Below, piece by piece: positions 7,715 to 15,666 of a stretch of DNA of 64,000 nucleotides (positions are counted from its first letter, which is position 1; each line of letters opens with the position of its first letter). Position numbers and translations under genes: made by a program. The notes under the pieces are model-generated. The model worked only from the letters and a program-made list of their open reading frames with translations, made no database searches and was not told where the DNA came from. Where the stretch lies: contig DHWB01000003.1 of the NCBI GenBank assembly GCA_002412965.1, forward strand, positions 517,149 to 581,148, read 5' to 3'. The stretch is from Desulfomicrobium sp. UBA5193 (GTDB lineage: Bacteria; Desulfobacterota; Desulfovibrionia; Desulfovibrionales; Desulfomicrobiaceae).

Positions 7715-8536
7715 CTACTGGATGTCCTTGAGCCACTCGGTGCCCTTGATCCACTTGTCGTAAATATTGTCAAAGCGGCCGTCTTCCTTGATCTGGCGCA
7801 GGAAGTTGTCGAGCCAGTTCAGGAAATCCGGGTCGCCCTTCTTCACGCCGAAGCCCAGAGGCTCATAGGTGAAGACCTTGTCGAGCAGAACCAGGTTCTT
7901 GCCGCCCTGCTGGGCCATGAAGACCGCGCAGAAGGGCAGGTCGTAGACGAAGGCGTCGGCCTGGCCGTTGACCACTTCCATGGCGCCGTCGGATTCCTTC
8001 TCGAAGCTCTTGTACTGGGCCTTGGAGATCATGCGCTTGGCGGCCTGCTCGCCGGTGGTGCCGATGCGCGAGGCGACGATGTACTTGGGATCGTTCAAAT
8101 CCTTGTAGGACTTGATTTTACCTTCGTGCTTCTTGTTCAGCAGGATGGCCTGGCCGACCACGATGTAGGCATCGGCGAAATTGATCTGCAGGTTGCGTTC
8201 CTGGTTCACGGTCATGCCGCTGATGATGATGTCGAACTTGTCGGCCATCAGGGCGGGGATGATTCCGTCATAGTCGGTGTTGACGATGGTCAGCTTGACA
8301 CCCATGGCCTTGGCCATTTCCTTGGCCATGTCCACGTCGAAGCCGACGATTTCGCCCTTCTTGTCGGTCATCTCGAAGGGCATGTACCCGGCATCGAGCC
8401 CGACGCGCAGTTCGCCGCGCTTCAGGATCTCGTTCAAGGTAGATTTCTGGGCCAGCTCGTGGTCCGCGGCCAGGACGGGCATGGCTGTGAACATGGTCAG
8501 GAGCAGAGCTACAACAAATTTCGTCACAAAACGCAT
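7715..8536 (-). CDS. Periplasmic amino-acid-binding protein (SBP family 3)
   Basis: GAGGAGG placed 6 bases before the ATG at 8536 sets the start; the longer frame to 8788 crosses the zinc-ribbon gene. The 273-residue protein begins with a signal peptide (MRFVTKFVVALLLTMF, cut after PVLAA). It then has the family-3 signature GELRVGLDAGYMPFEM and GEIVGFDVDMAKEMAKAMG, followed by LMADKFDIIISGMTVNQER. These match ArtJ/HisJ/GlnH-type binding proteins. It delivers ligand to the permease at 6640-7644. No lipobox cysteine is present, so it is a soluble periplasmic protein. Confidence 0.93.
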   Translation of the reverse strand: MRFVTKFVVALLLTMFTAMPVLAADHELAQKSTLNEILKRGELRVGLDAGYMPFEMTDKKGEIVGFDVDMAKEMAKAMGVKLTIVNTDYDGIIPALMADKFDIIISGMTVNQERNLQINFADAYIVVGQAILLNKKHEGKIKSYKDLNDPKYIVASRIGTTGEQAAKRMISKAQYKSFEKESDGAMEVVNGQADAFVYDLPFCAVFMAQQGGKNLVLLDKVFTYEPLGFGVKKGDPDFLNWLDNFLRQIKEDGRFDNIYDKWIKGTEWLKDIQ

Positions 8537-8571
8537 AAAGCCTCCTCTTTGGTTATAAGACGTGCCGGGGG

Positions 8572-8736
8572 TTAATATTTGCCCTCGGTCAGGATCTCTT
8601 TGATGTTCATCTTCACCTTGCAGAATTCGCAGGTCGGCATTTCTTCCTCGGGCAGGCAGATGATTTTGGTCTGCTTGCACTTGGGACAGGCCACTTCCAC
8701 AAATTCCCGCTTGTATCTGTTTTTGAACAATTCCAT
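8572..8736 (-). CDS. 54-residue zinc-ribbon protein
   Basis: Starting at the ATG at 8736 (preceded by GAGGGGG), the frame gives 54 residues to TAA at 8572. It contains two CxxC pairs, CPKC at residues 17-20 and CEFC at residues 36-39, spaced as in a single zinc ribbon or rubredoxin-like knuckle. The ends are lysine- and glutamate-rich (MELFKNRYKREFVEVACP; MNIKEILTEGKY). It lies 48 bases after the dimethylarginine hydrolase gene and 35 before the binding-protein gene, in the same direction, so it belongs to the operon. Tiny zinc ribbons can act as regulators, RNA or protein adaptors, or metal buffers. Nothing here chooses among these. Confidence 0.8.
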   Translation of the reverse strand: MELFKNRYKREFVEVACPKCKQTKIICLPEEEMPTCEFCKVKMNIKEILTEGKY

Positions 8737-8784
8737 ATGATAACCCCCTCGCGTTGCTTCCCGTACGCCGTGATGGTGAAAAAC

Positions 8785-9558
8785 TCAAGAAAGGGGAGTT
8801 TCAAGGCGCAAGGACAGGCAGGTCAGGCCGCCGTCCATCTTGCGGTATTCGCTGGTGTCCAGTTCAATGATTGGCATGCCCAAGGGCGTGAGCAGGGCTT
8901 TGGTCAGGGGATAGCCCGAGGGCATGATCAGGAAGCCGTTCATGAGCAGGGTGTTGGCGGCGTATTCCTCTCCTGCGGGGCAGATGATGCGCTCAAAATC
9001 CGCAATGGCCGGATGCCGGGCAAAGTCCGCCGTGACCAGCATGGTGTTTTCGCCCACGTAGTTGAGGCTGGATTTCAGGTGCAGGCCGGCGGCCACCTCG
9101 ATGAGCGTGCTCTTGTAGCCGTGCTTCGACAGGATGGATTCGAGCTGCCGGGCGCCGTGTTCGTTGGTGCGGTCCGAGACGCCGATGAAAAAGCGGCGTC
9201 CGACCTGCAGGATGTCGCCGCCGTCGAGGGTGCCCGGAGCCTCGATGCGGGCCAGGGGACGGTGCTCGGACAGGGGTTGGATCATGGACTCGACTTCCCC
9301 TTGCCGAGAGGGCGCTCCGGGGAGGGATACGATCGCAACCTCGCGGACGACAACGGCCGTGTCCTCCACGAAGCAGGCATCGGGAAAGCCGGGCGCTGGG
9401 GGCAGGACCGTAACGGTCAGGCCAAGGGACTCCAGGCAGCGGACGTAGGCGTCGTGCTGGGCCAGGGTCAGTTCCATATCCGGAGCGGCCAGGGCGGAGG
9501 TGGTCAGCCCCAGGGAATAGTCCGGGCCGGGAGTGCGGGTGATGGCATGAGAGAACAT
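8785..9558 (-). CDS. ddaH: Dimethylarginine dimethylaminohydrolase-like amidinohydrolase
   Basis: The 257 residues match the DDAH branch of the guanidino-group-modifying superfamily in length and in motifs: FVEDTAVV (acidic pair at 65-66), TLDGGDILQ (110-117), histidine in GLHLKSSLNYVGE (H160) and the nucleophile cysteine in MDGGLTCLSLR (C247). DDAH converts N-methylated arginines to citrulline and methylamines through a covalent thiouronium intermediate. Arginine deiminases are about 150 residues longer. Bacterial relatives may use other guanidino compounds. It is the first gene of the operon with the zinc ribbon and amino-acid ABC transporter, which points to import and hydrolysis of arginine derivatives. 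The family call is firm; the substrate is not. Confidence 0.88.
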   Translation of the reverse strand: MFSHAITRTPGPDYSLGLTTSALAAPDMELTLAQHDAYVRCLESLGLTVTVLPPAPGFPDACFVEDTAVVVREVAIVSLPGAPSRQGEVESMIQPLSEHRPLARIEAPGTLDGGDILQVGRRFFIGVSDRTNEHGARQLESILSKHGYKSTLIEVAAGLHLKSSLNYVGENTMLVTADFARHPAIADFERIICPAGEEYAANTLLMNGFLIMPSGYPLTKALLTPLGMPIIELDTSEYRKMDGGLTCLSLRLETPLS

Positions 9559-9627
9559 GGTGGAATCCTTATCTGCTTAATGTTCGAGTTCGGGTTTCCA
9601 AACAAGAAAAATGTTCTTTGGCAAGCA

Positions 9628-10866
9628 TTATTGTCCGTCTGAAATACGGTTTTTCAAGGACAGAAGATCCTGGATTCCTTCCGTTTCCTTGGCCGCGATG
9701 TCCGCCCGCTGAATGCTCTTGCTGCCGAATTTGTCCCTGATGCGGTCCATGGCCTGATCGAGGAGCTGATTTCGCTTGCGCCCCTCGTCGGGCATGAGCG
9801 GCAGCTCGCCCTGGACCAGCCGGAAATTGGATACGCCGGTGCCGATCAGGCGCACCGGTTGAGGAAACTTTTCCTTGGCCAGGAGTGATTTCGCGGCGGT
9901 GAAGATTTCCTTTGTCATGTCCGTGGGCCGGGACAGGGTTTTATTGCGGGTGATGGATGTAAAGTCGTGGAATTTGATTTTTAGGGTAACTGTCAGCCCT
10001 TTTTTGCCAAGCGCCCGCAGCTCGCGTCCGACCCGCTCGGCCTGAGTCAGCAACCAGCGTTCCAGCAGGATCCGATCGAGGGTATCCTTGTCGAGGGTAT
10101 TCTCGGCGCTGCAGGATTGCGGTTCGCTGCCGGGCACAACGGGTGAAAGGTCGATGCCTTGGGCCCGGTCATGCAAAAAGGCTCCGCGCTTGCCCAGCGT
10201 CCTGATCCAGAATTCTCGGGGTCGTTCCAGCACGTTGGGGATGGTGATCACACCCATGCGCTTCAGTTCCTCCTGAAAGTGCGCTCCGACTCCCGGAATC
10301 TTGGCCAAGGACAGGTTTTTCAGGAATTCGGAAACATTTTGCGGCTCGATGTGCGTCAATCCGTTCGGCTTGTTCCAATCGGAAGCGATCTTGGCCAGGA
10401 ATTTGTTTGGGGCGATGCCGATGGAGCAGGTCAGGGCGGTTTGATCCAGGATTTCACTTTTAAGCCTGTGGGCCACATTTTCAGGCGGTCCGAAGATGCG
10501 GCCGGTGCCGCTTATGTCCGCATAGGCTTCATCCACGGACGCCTGCTCGACCACGGGGCAGATGTCTTTTATGATTTCCATGATCCGGCCTGAGATTTCC
10601 CTGTACCGCGACATGCGGCCCGGAAGAAATACGGCATGCGGGCAAAGCTTTTTGGCCTGTACAATGGGCATGGCCGATCGAATTCCGTATTGTCTGGCTT
10701 CATAAGATGCGGCGGACGCCACGCCGCGCAATGACTGTCCGATGACGACGGGCTTTCCGCGCAATTCTGGATTGTCGGCCTGCTCCACGGAAGTAAAAAA
10801 AGCGTCCATATCAAGATGCAGAATAATTGGTTGAAAATCTGGATGATAGGGAGTATTGATTACCAT
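9628..10866 (-). CDS. dinB: DNA polymerase IV (Y-family translesion polymerase)
   Basis: The 412-residue protein has the palm motifs of DinB: HLDMDAFFTSVEQ near residues 17-29 and EQASVDEAYADIS near 105-117, where SVDEAY carries the catalytic Asp-Glu. Helix-hairpin-helix text (LSLAKIPGVGAHFQEELKRMGV) and the little-finger domain (KGLTVTLKIKFHDFTSITR) follow. Length is slightly above E. coli Pol IV. The C-terminal 20 residues do not show an obvious beta-clamp peptide. The start at 10866 has no clear ribosome-binding site. The gene stands alone, convergent with nothing and divergent from the OmpA-like gene. No LexA box was recognised upstream by eye. Confidence 0.93.
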   Translation of the reverse strand: MVINTPYHPDFQPIILHLDMDAFFTSVEQADNPELRGKPVVIGQSLRGVASAASYEARQYGIRSAMPIVQAKKLCPHAVFLPGRMSRYREISGRIMEIIKDICPVVEQASVDEAYADISGTGRIFGPPENVAHRLKSEILDQTALTCSIGIAPNKFLAKIASDWNKPNGLTHIEPQNVSEFLKNLSLAKIPGVGAHFQEELKRMGVITIPNVLERPREFWIRTLGKRGAFLHDRAQGIDLSPVVPGSEPQSCSAENTLDKDTLDRILLERWLLTQAERVGRELRALGKKGLTVTLKIKFHDFTSITRNKTLSRPTDMTKEIFTAAKSLLAKEKFPQPVRLIGTGVSNFRLVQGELPLMPDEGRKRNQLLDQAMDRIRDKFGSKSIQRADIAAKETEGIQDLLSLKNRISDGQ

Positions 10867-10954
10867 TGAGTCTTATTTTCGGTGCCAAACGGGTCTTGGT
10901 CAAGATTTCTTTGTAGAGGTGGGCATTTTTTTACCAGTTCATTTTTTTGTTGCT

Positions 10955-10983
10955 TTGACAGAAAGTTGCATTGGAGGTAAAGA
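10955..10983 (+). promoter_or_regulatory. Sigma70-type promoter of the VWA-OmpA gene
   Basis: A perfect -35 TTGACA (10955-10960) is followed at 17 bases by TAAAGA (10978-10983, then T). This predicts a transcript start near 10991 and a leader of about 60 bases. GAGGAG at 11038-11043 serves the ATG at 11053. Confidence 0.6.
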
Positions 10984-11052
10984 TTCATGACGAGCGTTTC
11001 CAAATGAGTCGTCCCTTTTGAGAGTAAATATCAACGTAGAGGAGTTAGCCGA

Positions 11053-12183
11053 ATGAAATTGAACAAATTGGTAGTGTTGAGTCTGTTGCTGGTGATGTTC
11101 GCCGCAACAGCGGCAGTGGCTGCGGACAAATATGTACGCAAAGTCGATAACTTCATTATCATGGTGGATCGTTCCGGTTCGATGGACGAGAAGTATGTAG
11201 GCACCAAGGAAAGAAAAATTGTTCTTGCCAAGGCTTTGCTGGAGCGCATGAACAAGATGATTCCCGAGCTTGGCTACATGAGCGGCCTGAGCAATGCAGC
11301 TCCTGCCAAGGAGCTTCTTGCCCTGGAACCCTATTCCACAGCTTCTTATGGCGCCGGCATCGCCAAGGTTCCGACATTGATCGGTTCCAATCCCACTCCG
11401 CTGGGTGAAGGCCTGAAGGCTCTTGAGCCCACACTGAAGACCGCCGTGGGCCGCAATGCAATCATCATCCTGTCCGATGGCCGGGAGAATGAAGGTGAAG
11501 GATCTCTGAAGGTTGCAGCCGCTCTGGCCGAAAAGTACGGCGTGTGTTTCCACACCATCAGCTTTGCCGACACCGTGAACGGCAACCAGAAGCTTCTGGA
11601 CGACATCACCGCGCTGAAGTCCTGCGGCGTGGGCGTTTCCGCCGCCCAGTTGGCCGATGACGCTGCCCTGCAGAAGTTCGTCAAAGATGTGTTCTATGAT
11701 GCCGCCGGCGCTCCTGCCGATCCTTGCGCCCTCGACGACGATGGCGACGGCGTGAACAACTGCATCGACAAGTGCCCCGATACGATCAAGGGTCTGGCTG
11801 TTGACGCCGCCGGTTGCCCGGTTGCCGATATCGTGACCCTCAAGGTCAACTTCGACTTCGACAAGTCCGACATCAAGCCTGAATATCATGCGACGCTGGC
11901 TGAGTTCGCTTCGTACATGAGACAGCAGCAGTCCTTCACCGTTGTTGAAATCGCCGGCCACACCGATTCCGTGGGCTCCGACGAGTACAACCAGAAGTTG
12001 TCCGAGCGTCGCGCCAAGAGCGTGCGTGACTATATGGTCAACAAGCTCGGCATGGACGACAAGCTGTTCTCCGCTGTCGGTTATGGCGAAAGCAAGCCTA
12101 TCGCCAGCAATGACACTGACGCCGGCCGCGCCGAAAACCGTCGCATCCTGGCCGAACTGAAGGGCGTTTACAAGAAGAAGTAA
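11053..12183 (+). CDS. Exported VWA-TSP3-OmpA envelope protein
   Basis: The 376-residue protein starts with a signal peptide (MKLNKLVVLSLLLVMF, cleavage after AVAA). Residues 30-225 form a von Willebrand factor A domain with an intact MIDAS DRSGS at 39-43 and the AIIILSDGREN strand. Residues about 226-246 are a calcium-binding thrombospondin type-3 segment (DDDGDGVNNC, IDKCPDT). Residues 260-376 form an OmpA C-terminal domain with FDFDKSDIKPEY and IAGHTDSVGSDEYN, which binds diaminopimelate in peptidoglycan. A predicted role is a periplasmic or outer-membrane-associated adhesion or scaffold protein tied to the wall. It has its own strong promoter and terminator, suggesting high expression. 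Confidence 0.92.
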   Translation: MKLNKLVVLSLLLVMFAATAAVAADKYVRKVDNFIIMVDRSGSMDEKYVGTKERKIVLAKALLERMNKMIPELGYMSGLSNAAPAKELLALEPYSTASYGAGIAKVPTLIGSNPTPLGEGLKALEPTLKTAVGRNAIIILSDGRENEGEGSLKVAAALAEKYGVCFHTISFADTVNGNQKLLDDITALKSCGVGVSAAQLADDAALQKFVKDVFYDAAGAPADPCALDDDGDGVNNCIDKCPDTIKGLAVDAAGCPVADIVTLKVNFDFDKSDIKPEYHATLAEFASYMRQQQSFTVVEIAGHTDSVGSDEYNQKLSERRAKSVRDYMVNKLGMDDKLFSAVGYGESKPIASNDTDAGRAENRRILAELKGVYKKK

Positions 12184-12210
12184 GTTTCTCTTCTTCCTTC
12201 GAGTCTTGGA

Positions 12211-12237
12211 AGGCGGTCCCTTGCGGGGCCGCCTTTT
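12211..12237 (+). terminator. Intrinsic terminator of the VWA-OmpA gene
   Basis: A 10-bp stem (AGGCGGTCCC with GGGGCCGCCT, one G-T pair, tetraloop TTGC) is followed by TTTTT at 12233-12237. It begins 27 bases after the stop codon. Confidence 0.88.
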
Positions 12238-12505
12238 TATTTGTCAGGAAGGAGAAAGGTGACTACGCCAACCATGTTGTCTGCGCTTCTGATTGTGATG
12301 TCGGATGGAACTGCAAGATAGTCGTCTTCCCCTTGAAGAAGGGGCTCCATGTTTTCATTGCCTGAAAAGAATGAATTCTTCCTGGCGGGCACAAGTCCGC
12401 CTTCGCGGGAATACGCTCAGGCTTTTACGACGATTTGCAGTGGACTCATGCCACCTGGCATCGGGTTTTGCGCTGACTGATCACGCTTCAAACGGGGAAC
12501 ACCGC
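12238..12505. other. Intergenic region upstream of rluD-coaE with a small hairpin
   Basis: The rluD-coaE frame stays open back to 12305, but that text is unlike the family. A short hairpin (CCCCTTGAAGAAGGGG, near 12330-12345) and a GCGGGN-type inverted segment near 12390-12412 (GTCCGCCTTCGCGGGAAT) resemble pieces of dispersed palindromic repeats. No promoter is clear. Confidence 0.35.
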
Positions 12506-14086
12506 ATGCAGGAATATGTTGAAAAAGTTGGGGCCGCGGACGGCGGGCAACGGTTGGACGCCTTCTGGCAGGGCTGCCTGGACGAAGAGGGCGTGGCCCG
12601 AAGCAGAGTCCAGGCCTGGATTCGTGACGGCCACGCACGCATCAACGGACAGGTGTGCACGAAACCAGCGACACGGCTCATGCCCGGTCAAACGGTGTCT
12701 CTCGCCCCCGAATACAAGGACTCGACCCTTGTCCCGGACGACGGGCCGCTGAGCGTCCTCTTTGCCGATGAGCATCTGGTGGTCGTGGACAAGGATCCGG
12801 GGCTGACCGTGCATCCGGCACCTTCGGTCAGCGAACCGACGCTGGTGCATCGCGTGGCCCATCATTTTCCGGTTCTGCTGTCCCAGTCCGGAGAGCGTCC
12901 GGGCATCGTGCACCGCCTGGACAAGGACACGTCGGGGCTCATTGTCCTGGCCCTGTCGGAATCGTCCCGGCTGGCCCTGACTGACGCCTTTGCCTCCCGT
13001 CTCGTCTACAAGGAATATCTGGCCCTGGTGGCCGGAGTGCCTGCTCCGAGCGGCGAGATCATTTTGCCCATGGGGCGGCACCCCAGCATCAAGACACGCA
13101 TGTCCGTCGTCGAACGCGGCGGGCGCGCGGCCGAAACCAGATATTCCGTGCTTTGGACCGCGCCCGACAGCAGCGCGTCCCTCGTCCGGGTGCGCATCCT
13201 GACCGGCCGCACCCACCAGATACGCGTGCACATGGCCGCCTTGGGACATCCTCTGCTGGGCGACGCGGTCTATGCGGACAAGGCCACGGCGGCCCGCGCG
13301 CCACGTCAGATGCTGCATGCCTGGCAGCTGCGCTTCGAACATCCGCAGAGCCTTGAGGAGTTGTCCTTTTGCTCCTCTCCGCCGGATGATTTTCTTCAAG
13401 TATTGGACGAACTTTGCCGCGAGCGGGTGTGCATCGGTTTGACCGGGGCCGTGGGAAGCGGCAAATCCAGCGCGCGTGAGGCGGCCGAAAGCATGGGCAT
13501 ACCGGTTTTTTGCGCGGATCGGGTTGTGGCCGAGGCTTACGCCAAGGGCGCCGAAGGCTGCGCCATCCTTGAGCATCATTTCGGGTCCCGCTTCACCCAC
13601 GCCAGCGGAGGCGTGGACAAGGACCTCCTGCTGGCCGCCATGAGCGAGTCGCAGAGTCTGCGCCGCGAGATCGAACGTCTCATTCATCCCCTGGTCCGTC
13701 ACGCGCTGCACGCATTCCGGGCCGCGCATGACGAAGAGGTGACCCTGGCCGAGATACCCCTCCTGTGCGAAGCTGGCCTGACTGCGGAGATCGATCTGCT
13801 GGCCGTCGTCTTTTGCCCCGACGAGCAGCGCCATGCGCGATTGCTTGAGCGGGGCTGGAGCCCGGAGCGCATCGCTGCGGTCGATTCATGGCAGTGGCCC
13901 CAGGAGAAAAAGGTGCGCATGGCGCAGTTGGTCATTGACAATTCCGGGTCACTTTTCGAGCTGCGTAGCCGTGCGCGAGCCATGATCGGCATCGTGCGGG
14001 ACATGCTGCAAGAACGCCGCGAGCTTTGCCTGGAGACGCTGTGCGCGACGTTTGAAGAACCTGATTCATTCGACGCGGCGGATTGA
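12506..14086 (+). CDS. Fused 23S rRNA pseudouridine synthase and dephospho-CoA kinase
   Basis: From the ATG at 12506 (GGGGA upstream) the product is 526 residues. Residues 12-75 are an S4 RNA-binding domain, and about 80-295 an RluA/RluD synthase with catalytic Asp139 in HRLDKDTSGL and the later RTHQIRVHMA. Residues about 307-500 are a CoaE kinase: P-loop GLTGAVGSGKS, then VFCADRVVAEAYA and EIPLLCEAGL. The first half modifies uridines in 23S rRNA; the second phosphorylates dephospho-CoA, the last step of CoA synthesis. The two activities are metabolically unrelated. From memory the same fusion occurs in other Desulfovibrio-like genomes, so it is probably genuine. The rhomboid gene starts 3 bases after the stop. 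Confidence 0.92.
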   Translation: MQEYVEKVGAADGGQRLDAFWQGCLDEEGVARSRVQAWIRDGHARINGQVCTKPATRLMPGQTVSLAPEYKDSTLVPDDGPLSVLFADEHLVVVDKDPGLTVHPAPSVSEPTLVHRVAHHFPVLLSQSGERPGIVHRLDKDTSGLIVLALSESSRLALTDAFASRLVYKEYLALVAGVPAPSGEIILPMGRHPSIKTRMSVVERGGRAAETRYSVLWTAPDSSASLVRVRILTGRTHQIRVHMAALGHPLLGDAVYADKATAARAPRQMLHAWQLRFEHPQSLEELSFCSSPPDDFLQVLDELCRERVCIGLTGAVGSGKSSAREAAESMGIPVFCADRVVAEAYAKGAEGCAILEHHFGSRFTHASGGVDKDLLLAAMSESQSLRREIERLIHPLVRHALHAFRAAHDEEVTLAEIPLLCEAGLTAEIDLLAVVFCPDEQRHARLLERGWSPERIAAVDSWQWPQEKKVRMAQLVIDNSGSLFELRSRARAMIGIVRDMLQERRELCLETLCATFEEPDSFDAAD

Positions 14087-14089
14087 TCC

Positions 14090-14803
14090 ATGTTCCCCCT
14101 GCGCGACAACATTCCTTCCCGGCACAGGCCCTATGTGGTTTGGACCCTGCTCGTCCTGAACGCGCTCTTTTTCCTGGCCTGCCTCGGGCTCAGCCCCGCC
14201 GAGGAATTCAAGGTGTTCCACATCTTCGGCGTGGTTCCGGCGCGCTACCTCAATCCGCAGTGGGCCATGTGGCAGGGATACCCCGAAGGGTTGCTCATGC
14301 CTTTGGTTACGCACATGTTCCTGCACTCCGGATGGCTGCATCTCATTGCCAACATGTGGACTCTGTGGATTTTCGGGGACAACGTGGAAGACGTGATGGG
14401 TCCGTTTCGATTCCTTCTCTTCTACGCGCTGTGCGGCCTGGGTGCGCTCGTGGTGCACATGGTCGCCAGCCCCGATTCAACGATACCGGTCGTGGGCGCT
14501 TCCGGCGCCATCGCCGGGGTCATGGGCGCTTATTTCTTTTTGTATCCCCATGCCAAGGTCGTGACCTTCCTGCCCATCCTCATCATCCCCTTTGTCTTTG
14601 AGATACCTGCTGTTTTTTATCTGGGGGCCTGGTTCCTGACGCAGGTCTTTTCCGGGATGCTGGCCCCTGCCGGAGGCGGTGGGGTGGCTTGGTGGGCGCA
14701 TATCGGCGGATTCGTGGCCGGCATGCTCCTCCTGCGTTTTTTTCGTGACGATTCGCGCTGCTATTACTGCTACCGCTCCGAATCCTGGAAGGAGTGGAAA
14801 TAG
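14090..14803 (+). CDS. Rhomboid-family intramembrane serine protease
   Basis: The 237-residue protein has about seven membrane spans, with the rhomboid catalytic pair: Ser138 in GASGAIAGVMGAY and His204 in WWAHIGGFVAGM. Asn88 in HLIANMWTLW provides the oxyanion site. The conserved loop motif (GWLHL, EDVMGPFRFLLFY) is also present. Rhomboids cut transmembrane substrates near the membrane surface. Its substrate is unknown. It starts 3 bases after the rluD-coaE stop, so the two are co-translated. The C-terminal tail has a CYYCYRSESW segment with two cysteines. Catalysis looks intact. Confidence 0.92.
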   Translation: MFPLRDNIPSRHRPYVVWTLLVLNALFFLACLGLSPAEEFKVFHIFGVVPARYLNPQWAMWQGYPEGLLMPLVTHMFLHSGWLHLIANMWTLWIFGDNVEDVMGPFRFLLFYALCGLGALVVHMVASPDSTIPVVGASGAIAGVMGAYFFLYPHAKVVTFLPILIIPFVFEIPAVFYLGAWFLTQVFSGMLAPAGGGGVAWWAHIGGFVAGMLLLRFFRDDSRCYYCYRSESWKEWK

Positions 14804-14898
14804 GTCGGCTGGACATTTGCCCCTGCCTCCATTAAGCGCAAGTTCTTGTCTTACAGCCCCTGCGGGGCGCCACGCCTTCCATACCACAAGGATGACAT

Positions 14899-15666
14899 AT
14901 GCTTCAGATCCAAAACCTGCATGTCAGTATCGGTGACCGGGAAGTCTTGAAAGGGATCAACCTGAACATCGACGAAGGAGAGACGTTCATTCTCTTCGGT
15001 CCCAATGGTTCCGGGAAAACCACCTTGCTCATGACCCTCATGGGCTTCGGCGGATATACCGTGACCGGCGGAAAGATTCTCTTCAAGGGTGTCGATATCA
15101 CCAACATGCCCGTTTACGAGCGGGCACGGCTCGGCATCGGCATGTCCTTTCAGCGTCCGCCGACCATCCACGGTCTCAAAACCCGGCATCTGGTTTCCAT
15201 GTGCGCCCGCGGCAGGGAAGTGGATGTCGACGCCATGGCCAAGACCGTCAACTTCGACGAGTTTCTGGACCGGGACATCAACTCAGGGTTCTCCGGCGGC
15301 GAGATCAAGCGCTCCGAACTGTTGCAGCTCATGGCCCAGAATCCGAGCCTGATCCTTTTCGACGAGCCCGAGTCCGGCGTGGATCTCGAAAACATGGCCC
15401 TCATCGGCAACACGGCCCGCACCCTGCTTGACGGCGCTCCGGCCCCGACGCCGGACACCTGCATGCGCGACCTGCGCCGCCGCAACACGACCTCGGGCCT
15501 GATCATCACCCATACGGGTTACATTCTGGATTATGTCAACGCCGACCGAGGCCAGGTCATGTACAACGGCGTGCTGTGCTGCGACACAAGGCCCACCCGC
15601 CCCCGCGACATTCTGGATCACATCAGCAAATACGGCTACAAGGAGTGCATCAGATGTCTGAACTGA
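14899..15666 (+). CDS. sufC: SufC-type Fe-S cluster assembly ATPase
   Basis: The 255-residue protein is an ABC-type ATPase without membrane partner. It has Walker A GPNGSGKTT near residue 35, the SufC-like FSGGEIKRSELLQL, Walker B LILFDEPESGVD and switch LIITHTGYIL. Between signature and switch is a longer segment than in E. coli SufC (LLDGAPAPTPDTCMRDLRR). SufC powers remodelling of the SufB scaffold on which Fe-S clusters are built. Its 3' end overlaps the next gene by 13 bases. Only sufC and sufB are present. No sufS, sufU, sufE or iscR is seen, so sulfur must come from another source or locus. AAGGA lies 8 bases before the ATG. Confidence 0.88.
   Translation: MLQIQNLHVSIGDREVLKGINLNIDEGETFILFGPNGSGKTTLLMTLMGFGGYTVTGGKILFKGVDITNMPVYERARLGIGMSFQRPPTIHGLKTRHLVSMCARGREVDVDAMAKTVNFDEFLDRDINSGFSGGEIKRSELLQLMAQNPSLILFDEPESGVDLENMALIGNTARTLLDGAPAPTPDTCMRDLRRRNTTSGLIITHTGYILDYVNADRGQVMYNGVLCCDTRPTRPRDILDHISKYGYKECIRCLN

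Noticed and set aside
12305..12505. N-terminal extension of the rluD-coaE frame by 67 codons
   Set aside because: The text is unlike the family N-terminus, crosses a small hairpin, and a ribosome-binding site precedes the ATG at 12506.
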